Positions 41,528-50,470 of a stretch of 64,000 nt of DNA are shown in pieces (positions within the stretch are counted from its first letter, which is position 1; every line of letters begins with the position of its first letter). The position numbers and the translations under genes were made by a program. Origin of the DNA: [Bacteroides] pectinophilus (lineage in GTDB: Bacteria; Bacillota; Clostridia; Lachnospirales; Lachnospiraceae); the NCBI GenBank assembly GCA_025146925.1, contig CP102260.1, forward strand, positions 1,441,001-1,505,000, given 5' to 3'. The notes below the pieces were generated by a model. The model was not told the origin of the DNA. It worked only from the letters and a program-made list of their open reading frames with translations, and did no database searches.

Positions 41528-41552
41528 TAAATCCGGATAACTTTGTTATAAT
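41524..41552 (+). promoter_or_regulatory. Predicted promoter of cheV
   Basis: TTGATA (overlapping the mtaB stop), a 17-base spacer, TATAAT. The 5' leader contains a small GCGCA...TGCGC hairpin at 41569-41584 just before the ribosome site. Confidence 0.6.
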
Positions 41553-41598
41553 ATAGTCAATAAATAGGCGCATACAACTGCGCAGCGGAGGTACATCA

Positions 41599-42537
41599 AT
41601 GGAAACTAATATATTAATGGAAAGTGGTACCAACGAGGTAGAGATTCTTGAGTTTATGATTGGCAATAACCACTATGGTATTAATGTAGCTAAGATTAAG
41701 GAGATTGTGACATATCAGAAGATTACTCCTGTCCCGGTTGCCAAGCCCGAGGTAGAAGGTATATTCATGCCGAGAGATACAATGATTACGGTTATAGACC
41801 TTGCCCGGGTATTAAATCTTCCGGCATCAGACAATATCAATAGTGATATGTTTATCATAACTAATTTTAATAAGCTTAATGTAGCATTCCACGTACATAA
41901 AGTAATCGGAATCCACCGTGTATCATGGGCTGATATTATTACTCCGGACTCAACAATAAGTTCTGCAGATCAGGGAATTGCAACAGGCATCATTAAGATT
42001 GATTCTAATCTTATTGTTATTCTTGACTTTGAGAGAATAGTGTCTGACATAAGTCCTGAGACAGGTCTTAAGGTATCTGAAGTTGAGAAGCTCGGACATA
42101 GGGAACGCAATGATTCACCTATCCTTATTGCCGAGGATTCACCTCTTCTTATGAGACTTATATCCGACTCACTTCATAAGTCAGGTTATACGAATGTAAC
42201 TCTTTGCAAGAATGGTCAGGAAGCATGGGATAATCTCTGCCACTACAAGGCTGTCGGAGATATTGACCGTTATGTTGCATGCGTAATAACCGATCTGGAG
42301 ATGCCGCTTATGGATGGACACAGGCTTACTAAGCTTATTAAGTCAGATTCAGACCTTAATCATATCCCTGTAGTCATATTCTCTTCACTTATTAATGAGG
42401 ATATGAAGCGTAAGGGCGAGAGCCTTGGTGCTGACGCACAGCTTTCAAAGCCTGAGATCGGAATGCTTGTATCTGCAATAGACAAGCTTCTTGAGGAAGG
42501 CGTGAAGCATCCTGATGCTTTAGAGGCAAAAGACTGA
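41599..42537 (+). CDS. cheV: Chemotaxis coupling protein CheV
   Basis: The 312 residues combine a CheW-like domain (about 10-155, VEILEFMIGNNHYGINVAKIKEIVTYQKITPVP) with a receiver domain (about 172-300). The receiver has PILIAEDSPLLM, the phospho-acceptor in CVITDLEMPLMDG and the lysine in AQLSKPEIG. CheV links chemoreceptors to CheA and aids adaptation. It implies a motile cell. It stands alone between its own promoter and a terminator, away from other chemotaxis genes. Confidence 0.93.
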   Translation: METNILMESGTNEVEILEFMIGNNHYGINVAKIKEIVTYQKITPVPVAKPEVEGIFMPRDTMITVIDLARVLNLPASDNINSDMFIITNFNKLNVAFHVHKVIGIHRVSWADIITPDSTISSADQGIATGIIKIDSNLIVILDFERIVSDISPETGLKVSEVEKLGHRERNDSPILIAEDSPLLMRLISDSLHKSGYTNVTLCKNGQEAWDNLCHYKAVGDIDRYVACVITDLEMPLMDGHRLTKLIKSDSDLNHIPVVIFSSLINEDMKRKGESLGADAQLSKPEIGMLVSAIDKLLEEGVKHPDALEAKD

Positions 42538-42590
42538 TATAACCGTAAGTCAGTTATGTAAGTCGGTTATAATATAAGACGATATGACAG

Positions 42591-42620
42591 GGCTGTCCAT
42601 ATTTTTTGGACAGCCTTTTC
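42591..42620 (+). terminator. Intrinsic terminator after cheV
   Basis: The 9-bp stem GGCTGTCCA / TGGACAGCC has a 7-base loop and is followed by TTTTC. Confidence 0.88.
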
Positions 42621-42649
42621 ACACATATGGAATAGAATTGGAGATTGAC

Positions 42650-43138
42650 ATGGATAATAACGGGATTATCAGCAGATTTAAGAATGATATTGAGGATTGT
42701 GATATGCTTCTTATAGGGCTTGGAAGTGAGTGGAAGTCTGCAGATACGGGTGACTACGCGGCTCTTGATAAGCTTCTGGCAAAGCATAATTACTTCGTAG
42801 TAACATCATGCGATGATGGCGCAATAATGAACAGCACAATTAATACTAAAAGAATAACGGCTCCTTTCTTTGAACAGGATGATGGTGAAGCACAATGGAA
42901 CCTCTATAACAAATGGCTCCAGTCAACACTTAACAAAAAACTGGTTATTGTTGAGCTTGGTGAAGGATTTGCATCACCTAATTTTATGAGATGGCCGTTT
43001 GAAAATATAACATTTATAAACAATAAAGCTTTCTTCTACAGGGTCAATGAAAAGCTTCCTAATGTTCCTGAGAATATAAAGGACAAGTCATGTCCGATAA
43101 AGGAAAATTCAGTTGAATTTGTAAGGAACCTGCTGTAA
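42650..43138 (+). CDS. Short Sir2-like protein, probably without deacetylase activity
   Basis: The 162 residues start at ATG 42650 after TGGAG. The segments MLLIGLGSEW, YFVVTSCDDGA and KLVIVELGEGFASPNFMRWPFE resemble, in order, the nucleotide-binding start, the (V/I)xTxNxD motif and the C-terminal (E/L)LGxGxxTPxxxxxPFE motif of SirTM-type sirtuins. The GAGxS loop, the catalytic histidine and the zinc cysteines are missing and the protein is about 100 residues shorter. It may bind a nucleotide without catalysis. The family call is tentative. Confidence 0.55.
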   Translation: MDNNGIISRFKNDIEDCDMLLIGLGSEWKSADTGDYAALDKLLAKHNYFVVTSCDDGAIMNSTINTKRITAPFFEQDDGEAQWNLYNKWLQSTLNKKLVIVELGEGFASPNFMRWPFENITFINNKAFFYRVNEKLPNVPENIKDKSCPIKENSVEFVRNLL

Positions 43139-43178
43139 AATGTTATTAATAATGATATTTATAAAATAGGAGTCTAAT

Positions 43179-44624
43179 GTGAACGAAGAATATCTTGATG
43201 AACTGCTCAATTCGGGAGCAGATCCTAATAAGACGGAAGATAATATGCTTGATATGGTAGAGCAGGCTAAGAAAGCTGCTGCTGATGACAATGCCGGAAG
43301 AGCGAATGGGGACGTTGAACTCAATGATGAAGATAAGGAATTGCTTGGTGCAGACAAGCTTGATGATATTCCGGACGAGTCTGATGCCAGACTTACCGAC
43401 AGTGATATGCAGAGACTGTCTGATATGGAGAATGCAGCCAAAGATGACGAGCCTGCAGAAGCACATGAAGACAGTATATCAATAGAGGATTTGTTCGGTG
43501 GCGCAGATGAAACGTCTGATTCATCCGGCAATTCGGCTGAGGATTCCATTAATGCAGCGGCTAATACAGCAGCACCGGATGCAGGGCAGAGTTCTGATTC
43601 GGAAGCACAGGGGGATGGTAATGATACTCCTCCTGTCCCTGAGAACAGGGAAGGCAAAGGATTATTTGCACTGATTAAGAGAATTTTCTTTGAGGATACC
43701 AAAAAGCATCAGGAAGAAGAGCATGAAGGAGAAGAACCGAAAGATGAGAATGAGAAGCTTCTCCAGGAGATGTATGGTGATGACATAGAAGACGGAGAAC
43801 TCCTTGAAGATAAGAACCGTAAGGGCAAGGGTCCGTTTGCAAAGCTTGCTGAGAATCTTAGGGCACGCCGTGCCAAGGCTGCGGAAGAAGACCGTCTTGA
43901 AGAAGAGGCTATAGAAGCCGAGGCCGCTGAGAAGAAACGCAAAAAAGAAGAAAAGAAGCAGGCTGCCAAAGCTAAGAAAGATGCAGCAAAGAACGATAAG
44001 GCTGATAAGGCAAAAAAAGCAAAAGAGAAAAAATCTGCTAAGCCTAAGAAAGAGAAGAAAGCAAAGCCTAAAAAGGAAAAGAAGCCCAAGGCTCCCGTAG
44101 ATCCTAAGGACATTCTGAAGATTAAGCCATTATCCGTTGTTATGCTTCTTATGTTTGTAGCCGGATTTGTAATAATGGTACAGCTTTTCAGTGGATTGTT
44201 TGATTACTCTAATAACATTTCGCGTGCTAAGGAATTCATGCAGAACGGCAATTACACATCTGCATATGATATTGTACATGGAATGTCACTTAGCAAAGCA
44301 GATTCCAATATCCAGAACCAGCTTGATGTAATTATGCTTGTCGAAAGACAGTATGAGTCATATGAGAATTACAGGAAGCTTGGTATGAATGTAGATGCAC
44401 TTAATGCACTTATTAAGGGGCTTGTGCAGTATAATACATATAAGGAGCAGGGTGAGTCGCTCGGTGTTATTGAACCGATGAATCAATACAGACAGGCAAT
44501 CCTTGAGAAGCTGCTGTCCGATTATAAGATTGATGAGAAGCTTGCTAACGATCTTGTAACACTCTTTGGCAGTGACTTCACCAAATATTACAGATCTATC
44601 GAGACATATGGAGGAGCTAAGTAA
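43179..44624 (+). CDS. Acidic/Lys-rich single-span membrane protein of unknown function
   Basis: The 481 residues begin at GTG 43179 after TAGGAG. Residues 1 to about 180 are acidic and disordered-looking (Asp/Glu/Asn/Ser). About 225-310 is an alternating Lys/Ala/Glu coiled-coil-like stretch with repeats of KPKKEKKAKPKKEKK type. One transmembrane helix follows (LSVVMLLMFVAGFVIMVQLF, about 320-340), then an extracytoplasmic helical, TPR-like domain (SRAKEFMQNGNYTSAYDIVHGMSLSKADS). The plan (long cytoplasmic charged tail, helix, external TPR-like domain) resembles the last gene of this window. It ends exactly where hisH begins (one-base overlap). Confidence 0.7.
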   Translation: MNEEYLDELLNSGADPNKTEDNMLDMVEQAKKAAADDNAGRANGDVELNDEDKELLGADKLDDIPDESDARLTDSDMQRLSDMENAAKDDEPAEAHEDSISIEDLFGGADETSDSSGNSAEDSINAAANTAAPDAGQSSDSEAQGDGNDTPPVPENREGKGLFALIKRIFFEDTKKHQEEEHEGEEPKDENEKLLQEMYGDDIEDGELLEDKNRKGKGPFAKLAENLRARRAKAAEEDRLEEEAIEAEAAEKKRKKEEKKQAAKAKKDAAKNDKADKAKKAKEKKSAKPKKEKKAKPKKEKKPKAPVDPKDILKIKPLSVVMLLMFVAGFVIMVQLFSGLFDYSNNISRAKEFMQNGNYTSAYDIVHGMSLSKADSNIQNQLDVIMLVERQYESYENYRKLGMNVDALNALIKGLVQYNTYKEQGESLGVIEPMNQYRQAILEKLLSDYKIDEKLANDLVTLFGSDFTKYYRSIETYGGAK

Positions 44625-45229
44625 TGATAGCTATACTTGACTATGACGCCGGCAACATCCGCAGCGTTGAAAAGGCTGTTGAAGCCCTTGGCGAGAAGAC
44701 AGTGGTAACACGTGACAGGCACAGTATTCTCTCGGCTGACAAAGTAATTCTTCCGGGCGTTGGCGCATTCGGAGATGCGATGGCAAGACTTAAGGAATAT
44801 GATCTTGTTGATACTATACATGAAGTTGTCGATAAGAATACTCCGTTTCTTGGAATCTGCCTCGGATTACAGCTTATGTTTGAGAGCAGCGATGAGACTC
44901 CCGGAGTTGAAGGTCTTGGAATACTTCCGGGTAAGATTTTAAGAATACCCGACTGTGAGGGGCTTAAGATTCCTCACATGGGTTGGAATTCTCTTGATAT
45001 CAAGCCTGATCAGCCTTTGTTTGCAGGTATTCCTGACCAGTCATATGTATACTTTGTTCATTCATATTATCTTAAGGCTGCTAACGAAGAAGATGTTGCA
45101 GCCTCAACTGAATATTCAACACATATTCATGCATCTGTTGCTCACAATAATATATTTGCATGTCAGTTTCATCCGGAGAAGAGCGGAAGTGTCGGACTTA
45201 AGATATTAAAGAATTTTATCGATTTGTAA
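44624..45229 (+). CDS. hisH: Imidazole glycerol phosphate synthase, glutaminase subunit HisH
   Basis: Class I glutamine amidotransferase delivering ammonia to HisF in histidine synthesis. The 201 residues have the start MIAILDYDAGNIRSVEKA, the nucleophile cysteine in FLGICLGLQLMFESS near residue 84 and the catalytic HPE in CQFHPEKSGSVG. It overlaps the upstream gene by one base (TAATG). Only hisH and hisF of the pathway are in the window. Confidence 0.95.
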   Translation: MIAILDYDAGNIRSVEKAVEALGEKTVVTRDRHSILSADKVILPGVGAFGDAMARLKEYDLVDTIHEVVDKNTPFLGICLGLQLMFESSDETPGVEGLGILPGKILRIPDCEGLKIPHMGWNSLDIKPDQPLFAGIPDQSYVYFVHSYYLKAANEEDVAASTEYSTHIHASVAHNNIFACQFHPEKSGSVGLKILKNFIDL

Positions 45230-45292
45230 TCAGCTTGTAGTATATACGAATTGAATAAGATATTCAGACTATAACTGTGAAAGGGTATTTCA

Positions 45293-46054
45293 ATGTTTAC
45301 TAAAAGAATTATACCATGTCTTGACTGTAATAATGGAAGAGTAGTAAAGGGCACTAATTTTGTCAATCTCAGGGATGCCGGCGATCCTGTGGAAGTCGCT
45401 GCAATGTATGACAAGTCAGGAGCTGACGAACTTGTGTTTCTTGATATAACAGCTTCGAGTGACGGCCGTAATACAACTGTTGACCTCGTAAGGAGGGTAG
45501 CTGAGAAGGTATTTATTCCGTTTACTGTTGGCGGAGGCATCCGCTCTGTTGATGATTTTAAGGCACTTTTAAGAGAGGGCGCTGATAAGATTTCAATTAA
45601 TTCATCAGCTATAATGAATCCTTCCCTAATCAGTGAAGCAGCTGATAAGTTCGGAAGCCAGTGTGTTGTTGTTGCAATTGATGCCAAGAGACGCGAGGAC
45701 GGCAACGGTTGGGAGATATACAAGAATGGCGGAAGAGTTAATATGCACATGGATGCCGTCGAGTGGGCAATGAAAGCATGCGAACTCGGTGCCGGAGAGA
45801 TTCTCCTTACAAGCATGGACTGCGATGGAACAAAAGCAGGCTATGATACAGAGCTTACCAGAATGGTTTCGGACAATGTTTCTATCCCGGTAATAGCATC
45901 TGGTGGAGCCGGAACGAAAGAACATTTTAAAGATGCGTTTGAACTTGGAGGTGCAGATGCTGCATTGGCTGCATCATTGTTTCACTACAAAGAGCTTGAC
46001 ATAATGGATCTCAAAAAATATCTTCGCGACAATAATATTTCTGTGAGAATGTAA
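45293..46054 (+). CDS. hisF: Imidazole glycerol phosphate synthase, cyclase subunit HisF
   Basis: TIM-barrel cyclase forming imidazole glycerol phosphate and AICAR. The 253 residues have the start [20 protein letters not shown] (catalytic Asp11), the phosphate-binding GGGIRS, the catalytic aspartate in VVVAIDAKR near residue 130 and the C-terminal [11 protein letters not shown]. It has the usual family length and lies 63 bases after hisH. Confidence 0.95.
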   Translation: MFTKRIIPCLDCNNGRVVKGTNFVNLRDAGDPVEVAAMYDKSGADELVFLDITASSDGRNTTVDLVRRVAEKVFIPFTVGGGIRSVDDFKALLREGADKISINSSAIMNPSLISEAADKFGSQCVVVAIDAKRREDGNGWEIYKNGGRVNMHMDAVEWAMKACELGAGEILLTSMDCDGTKAGYDTELTRMVSDNVSIPVIASGGAGTKEHFKDAFELGGADAALAASLFHYKELDIMDLKKYLRDNNISVRM

Positions 46055-46064
46055 GGAGATTGTA

Positions 46065-46748
46065 ATGGCACCAATTAGTGGACAGTGGTTTGATGCATTG
46101 AAACCGGAGTTTGACAAGCCATATTATAAGAAGCTGTATGACAGGGTTTCGGCTGAATATAACAGTGATTATGAGATATATCCTCCTGCGGATGATATAT
46201 TTAATGCGTTTGACTTTACTCCTCTCGATAAGGTAAAGTGTGTGATATTAGGACAGGATCCATACCATGAGCCTAATCAGGCACACGGTCTGTGTTTCTC
46301 AGTGAAGCCGGAGGTTGGCATTCCACCTTCACTTGTCAATATTTACAAGGAATTAAAGGATGATATCGGCTGCTATATACCGGATAACGGCTATCTTGAA
46401 AAATGGGCACGTCAGGGAATACTAATGCTCAACACAGTTCTTACCGTGCGTGCACATCAGGCTAATTCACATAAAGATATCGGCTGGGAACAGTTTACAG
46501 ATGCTGCAATCAGAGTTCTCAATACTATAGACAGACCTATTGTATTTATATTATGGGGCGCTCCTGCACAGCGCAAGGAGAGTATGCTGAACAATCCAAA
46601 GCATCTTATTCTGAAGGCACCGCATCCAAGTCCGCTCTCAGCATACCGCGGATTTTTCGGCAGCAAGCCTTTCAGTAAGACGAATGAATTCCTTATTGCT
46701 AATGGTATTGAACCGATTGACTGGCAGATTGAGAATGTACGTGGTTAG
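46065..46748 (+). CDS. ung: Uracil-DNA glycosylase Ung
   Basis: Family 1 glycosylase removing uracil from DNA. The 227 residues have the water-activating motif GQDPYHEPNQAHGLCFSV near residue 66 and the leucine-loop motif HPSPLSAYRGFFGSKPFS near residue 190. It is 10 bases after hisF and is followed by a terminator. Confidence 0.95.
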   Translation: MAPISGQWFDALKPEFDKPYYKKLYDRVSAEYNSDYEIYPPADDIFNAFDFTPLDKVKCVILGQDPYHEPNQAHGLCFSVKPEVGIPPSLVNIYKELKDDIGCYIPDNGYLEKWARQGILMLNTVLTVRAHQANSHKDIGWEQFTDAAIRVLNTIDRPIVFILWGAPAQRKESMLNNPKHLILKAPHPSPLSAYRGFFGSKPFSKTNEFLIANGIEPIDWQIENVRG

Positions 46749-46772
46749 ACACTGCTGATAATCAGATATAAT

Positions 46773-46820
46773 AAAAAGCTTCTGCATGATGATTATATTA
46801 CACCATGCAGAAGCTTTTTA
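46773..46820. terminator. Bidirectional terminator between ung and uxaC
   Basis: AAAAAGCTTCTGCATG / CATGCAGAAGCTTTTT is a perfect 16-bp stem with a 15-base loop and A/T runs on both sides. Confidence 0.95.
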
Positions 46821-46848
46821 TTGTCCAAATCTTACCTGATCTGATTAA

Positions 46849-48255
46849 TTAAAGATTGAATCCAAAGTACTTAACTGCGTTGTTGTATGAGATACCCTCA
46901 ACAATCTCCTTGAGAGCCTTCATATCTGCAGGATACTCACCGTTCTCAACCCATCCACCGATAAGCTCACACATAATTCTTCTGAAGTACTCATGTCTTG
47001 TGTAAGACAGGAAGCTTCTTGAATCTGTAAGCATACCGATGAAGTTGCCAAGAAGGCTTAAGTTAGCAAGTGATGTCATCTGATTAGTCATTCCAACCTT
47101 ATGATCATTGAACCACCATGCTGAACCCTGCTGAATCTTACCAACAGCCTTTGAATCCTGGAAGCATCCGATAACAGTACCGATTGCTGCATTAACTGAT
47201 GGATTCAGTGAGTAGATAATTGTCTTAGGAAGCTCATCTGTAATGTTAAGAGCATTAAGGAACTGAGCCATCTCCTGTGAACAGTCATATGTGTTGATGC
47301 AGTCATATCCTGTATCAGGACCAAGCTGGTTATAACGGAGTGTGTTGTTATCACGGATTGTGCCATAGTGAAGCTGCATAGCCCATCCAAGCTTATTGTA
47401 TTCCTTGCCTACTGAGATCATGAATGCTGTCTTGAACTGGTTCTTCTCAAGCTCTGTAAGAGTCTCACCCTTAAGTCTCTTAGCAAAAATAGCTTCAACT
47501 TCTGCTTCTGTAGCAGGCTTGTACATTACATACTCAAGAGCGTGATCTGAAGCACGGCATCCGTAAGAATCAAAGAATGCCATTCTCTTGCGGAGAGCAT
47601 CCATAAGTCCCTTGAATGAATTAACTTCTACGTTGCTTACTTCTGAAAGCTTAGCAATGTAATCAAGATATTCCGGCTTCTCAATATTCATAGCCTTGTC
47701 AGGTCTCCATGCAGGAAGTACCTGTACGTCAAATGTAGGATCCTCAGCAATCTGCTTATGGTACTCAAGAGTATCAATAGGATCATCTGTTGTACAGATA
47801 AGAGTAACATTTGACTGCTTAATAAGATTACGTACTGTCATTGAGTCTTCCTGAAGCTTTGCGTTGCAAAGATTCCATACTTCCTCAGCTGTATCACCGT
47901 TAAGAATTCCGTGATATCCAAAATATCTCTGGAGTTCAAGATGGCTCCAGTGGTACAGTGGGTTACCGATAGCCTTTGTAAGAGTCTCAGCCCACTTCTG
48001 GAACTTTTCTCTGTCAGGTGCATCACCTGTAATATAGTATTCGTCTACTCCGTTTGTACGCATCTGGCGCCACTTATAATGGTCACCGCCAAGCCATACC
48101 TGAGTAATATTCTCGAACTTTCTGTCCTCTGCAATCTCCTTTGGATTGATGTGGCAGTGATAGTCAAGAATTGGCATCTTCTCAGCATACTCGTGGAAGA
48201 GTGTCTGAGCTGTTGGTGTTGAAAGTAAGAAATCCTTGTCCATGAACTGTTTCAT
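46849..48255 (-). CDS. uxaC: Glucuronate/galacturonate isomerase UxaC
   Basis: First step of hexuronate catabolism: D-galacturonate to tagaturonate (and glucuronate to fructuronate). The 468 residues have the family start KQFMDKDFLLSTPTAQTLFHEYAEKMPILDYHCHI, with the metal-binding HCH in its last segment, and the C-terminal SFLSYTRHEYFRRIMCELIGGWVENGEYP. The start follows AGGAGGA at 9-base spacing. It lies downstream of the lacI-type gene on the same strand (84-base gap with a possible TTGCAT-16-TATAAT promoter), so it may be driven by both. Confidence 0.95.
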   Translation of the reverse strand: MKQFMDKDFLLSTPTAQTLFHEYAEKMPILDYHCHINPKEIAEDRKFENITQVWLGGDHYKWRQMRTNGVDEYYITGDAPDREKFQKWAETLTKAIGNPLYHWSHLELQRYFGYHGILNGDTAEEVWNLCNAKLQEDSMTVRNLIKQSNVTLICTTDDPIDTLEYHKQIAEDPTFDVQVLPAWRPDKAMNIEKPEYLDYIAKLSEVSNVEVNSFKGLMDALRKRMAFFDSYGCRASDHALEYVMYKPATEAEVEAIFAKRLKGETLTELEKNQFKTAFMISVGKEYNKLGWAMQLHYGTIRDNNTLRYNQLGPDTGYDCINTYDCSQEMAQFLNALNITDELPKTIIYSLNPSVNAAIGTVIGCFQDSKAVGKIQQGSAWWFNDHKVGMTNQMTSLANLSLLGNFIGMLTDSRSFLSYTRHEYFRRIMCELIGGWVENGEYPADMKALKEIVEGISYNNAVKYFGFNL

Positions 48256-48339
48256 GTTTTGAAATCCTCCTGTCTTAATTATTCTTTATTATAATGTTAA
48301 TTATAATACAAATATTATTAAATGCAATTATAGAAATAA

Positions 48340-49350
48340 CTAAAAATCAGTAGTCCCGCGCTTTACCAGATTGGCAGGTATTACAGTCTCGCCTGACTCA
48401 GATTCGCTGCCGGAAAATACCTTCATAAGCCTGTCAACAGCAGTAGTGCAAAGCTCCTCGAGCCTTGTGTCAATAGATGTTATCTCAGGCTCGGTACATA
48501 TTGCGAGCATCGAATCATTATAACCCACAATCGACAGTTCGTCAGGAATGCTTATGCGGCTTGCCAGCGCATACTTGACTGCACCTACAGCAAGCGAATC
48601 ATCTGATGTAATAACAGCATCAAAATCCTCTCCACTGTCATGAAGATGCGTCAGATATTCCTTCGCCCGTATAATATTCTTAGTACACAGATGTATAAAA
48701 TTAGGACGAACCTCAATATCATTGGCGCTAAGGGCATCTTTGTATCCCATAAGCTTATTGAGACCGCTGTGGGATGTGCTTGTATATAGATATACAATGT
48801 CAGTACGTCCGCTCTTTATCATCTCGGATGTCACGGAATATACGGCAGCGTAGTCGTTGCATATTATAGAATAAATATTATGTCCTGCCAGATGTCCGTT
48901 TATAAGAAATATCGGAAGCGAAGCCGCTGCGTCGGTTATATATCTGTTATCGTCAGAATCCGGATTGCTGCTCAGGAACTTGGAACCGACTATTATAATT
49001 GCATCAACGCGTTTTGACATAAGCAGTTCGAGCGACTGCTGCTTGCTCGAAAGGTTGCCTCCGGTACAGCACAGCATGGAATCATAACCATTGTTTCTTA
49101 ATTCCCTCTGAAGATAGAAAATTGCATTGGCAATATACATATCTGATGAATCAGTGCACATTATGCCGATTGTCTTCATGGTATTAAGTCCGAGACCGCG
49201 TGCAAATACATTGGGCGTATAACCAAGCTCGTCCATAACACGTAAGACCTTGTCACGGGTCTTTGCGCTTACACTCTGATTACCGTTAAGGACACGTGAT
49301 ACGGTTGCAATTGAAACGCCGGCTTTGGCCGATACATCATATATGTTCAT
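48340..49350 (-). CDS. LacI-family regulator of galacturonate genes
   Basis: Transcriptional repressor of 336 residues. The N-terminal helix-turn-helix MNIYDVSAKAGVSIATVSRVLNGNQSVS and hinge helix (ARGLGLNTMKTIGIM) precede a periplasmic-binding-protein-like effector domain. The start at 49350 follows AAAGGAT. Its gene sits between uxaC and uxaB, and an identical-type operator lies over its own promoter and that of uxaB. It is therefore probably autoregulated and induced by a uronate intermediate; the effector is not known. Confidence 0.88.
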   Translation of the reverse strand: MNIYDVSAKAGVSIATVSRVLNGNQSVSAKTRDKVLRVMDELGYTPNVFARGLGLNTMKTIGIMCTDSSDMYIANAIFYLQRELRNNGYDSMLCCTGGNLSSKQQSLELLMSKRVDAIIIVGSKFLSSNPDSDDNRYITDAAASLPIFLINGHLAGHNIYSIICNDYAAVYSVTSEMIKSGRTDIVYLYTSTSHSGLNKLMGYKDALSANDIEVRPNFIHLCTKNIIRAKEYLTHLHDSGEDFDAVITSDDSLAVGAVKYALASRISIPDELSIVGYNDSMLAICTEPEITSIDTRLEELCTTAVDRLMKVFSGSESESGETVIPANLVKRGTTDF

Positions 49351-49387
49351 AGTATCATATCCTTTCATCAGAGTACCGTAAGTATTA

Positions 49388-49441
49388 AATGTAAGTGCTT
49401 ACATTTAAGTCTATTATACTATGTCATCAGGCATGTTACAA
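49388..49441 (-). promoter_or_regulatory. Promoter and operator of the LacI-family gene
   Basis: Minus strand: TTGTAA (49441-49436), a 17-base spacer, TATAAT (49418-49413). The operator AATGTAAGTGCTTACATT (49388-49405) begins about at the transcription start. It is a near-perfect palindrome with the central dinucleotide TG instead of CG. Confidence 0.75.
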
Positions 49442-49547
49442 GAAATTTTTTATTTTATTGCATTAATAACGCTGTTATGGCATAATAAATATTAATGTGA
49501 AATTAATAAAATTAAATTTCCATAAAATTCAAACGGAGGATAGTATA

Positions 49548-49895
49548 ATGATTATTAAGGAAAGAAATCTTGCAGTTGCAATTATTCTTACGATTGTAAC
49601 ATGTGGTATCTATGGTCTTTATTGGTTTGTAAAGCTTACAGATGAGACTAAGTATCTTACGGGAACAGACGGTGCTGACGGAATTACAGCACTCCTTCTG
49701 ACTATTGTAACATGCGGAATATACGGATTGTATTGGAATTACAAGCTTGGAGAGAAAGTAGATATGCTTAAAAGGAACAGAGGCCAGGATTCAACAAGCT
49801 CATCTGTACTTTTCATCATCCTTGCAATCTTCGGACTTACCATTGTTAATTACGTAATTGCACAGAGCGAGCTTAACTGCTACGCCAACGCATAA
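49548..49895 (+). CDS. DUF4234-type small membrane protein with duplicated motif
   Basis: The 115 residues start at ATG 49548 after CGGAGGA. Three hydrophobic helices are visible. The motif LTIVTCGIYGLYW occurs twice (about residues 14-26 and 51-63), an internal duplication, and the last helix is SVLFIILAIFGLTIVNYVIA. DUF4234 proteins have no known function. It is 15 bases upstream of a DUF2752 gene, and both lie between the galacturonate regulator and uxaB. Confidence 0.78.
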   Translation: MIIKERNLAVAIILTIVTCGIYGLYWFVKLTDETKYLTGTDGADGITALLLTIVTCGIYGLYWNYKLGEKVDMLKRNRGQDSTSSSVLFIILAIFGLTIVNYVIAQSELNCYANA

Positions 49896-49910
49896 GCAGA
49901 TATAATAAAC

Positions 49911-50294
49911 ATGACAAATATGGGTAGCAGATTGTTAAAAATAATAAGAATGTATATAATTCTGGCACTTATTGCTGCAGCATATTACATATTCTACACA
50001 TGGTCGGGGTATGGAATTCCTTGTCTTTTCAGGACAATTACGGGGTTTTCATGCCCCGGTTGTGGTATAAGCCGGATGTTTGCTGCACTTTTTAAAGGCA
50101 ATATAAAAGAAGCTTTTGAATATAACCAGTTTGTCTTTGCCATGCTTCCGGCCGCCATATTGCATGCTATTCGATATACATACTATTATGTGCGTGATGG
50201 AAGATGTCGTGACGGGCGTATAATGACATGCATTGAGTGGGGTGTTGCCACAGCATTTATCATATTTGGCGTAATACGTAATATTGTATTGTAA
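49911..50294 (+). CDS. DUF2752-type small membrane protein
   Basis: The 127 residues have an N-terminal helix (about 8-28), the family motif GIPCLFRTITGFSCPGCGISRMFAALFKGNIKEAFEYN (near 35-72, with the conserved CPGCG), and two further helices. The function of DUF2752 is unknown; the CPGCG pair could bind metal or be redox active. It forms a two-gene unit with the DUF4234 gene. Confidence 0.8.
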   Translation: MTNMGSRLLKIIRMYIILALIAAAYYIFYTWSGYGIPCLFRTITGFSCPGCGISRMFAALFKGNIKEAFEYNQFVFAMLPAAILHAIRYTYYYVRDGRCRDGRIMTCIEWGVATAFIIFGVIRNIVL

Positions 50295-50336
50295 TTTGAG
50301 ATTTATGATGATAAAATTAAATAAATAAAATTTTCG

Positions 50337-50386
50337 TTGACTTATTGCAGCTATGATTGTAATATATCAATGTAAGCGCTTACATT
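50337..50386 (+). promoter_or_regulatory. uxaB promoter with LacI-type operator
   Basis: TTGACT (50337-50342), a 17-base spacer, TAATAT (50360-50365), then the perfect 18-bp palindrome AATGTAAGCGCTTACATT (50369-50386) over the expected transcription start. This arrangement allows repression by blocking initiation. Confidence 0.8.
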
Positions 50387-50470
50387 ATGCGAAAGTGCAT
50401 TACAATTTTCCGCGCAACAGTGAACGGAGTTAATTAAGGGGACAACCCCTATAAGAAAAAGGAGAATAAA

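Noticed and set aside
43109-44113. Ser-rich and Phe/Leu-rich minus-strand open frames opposite the 43179 gene
   Set aside because: Mirror images of acidic and Lys-rich codons on the plus strand.
45169-45816. 215-residue minus-strand open frame over hisF
   Set aside because: Antisense to hisF, whose catalytic residues are all present.
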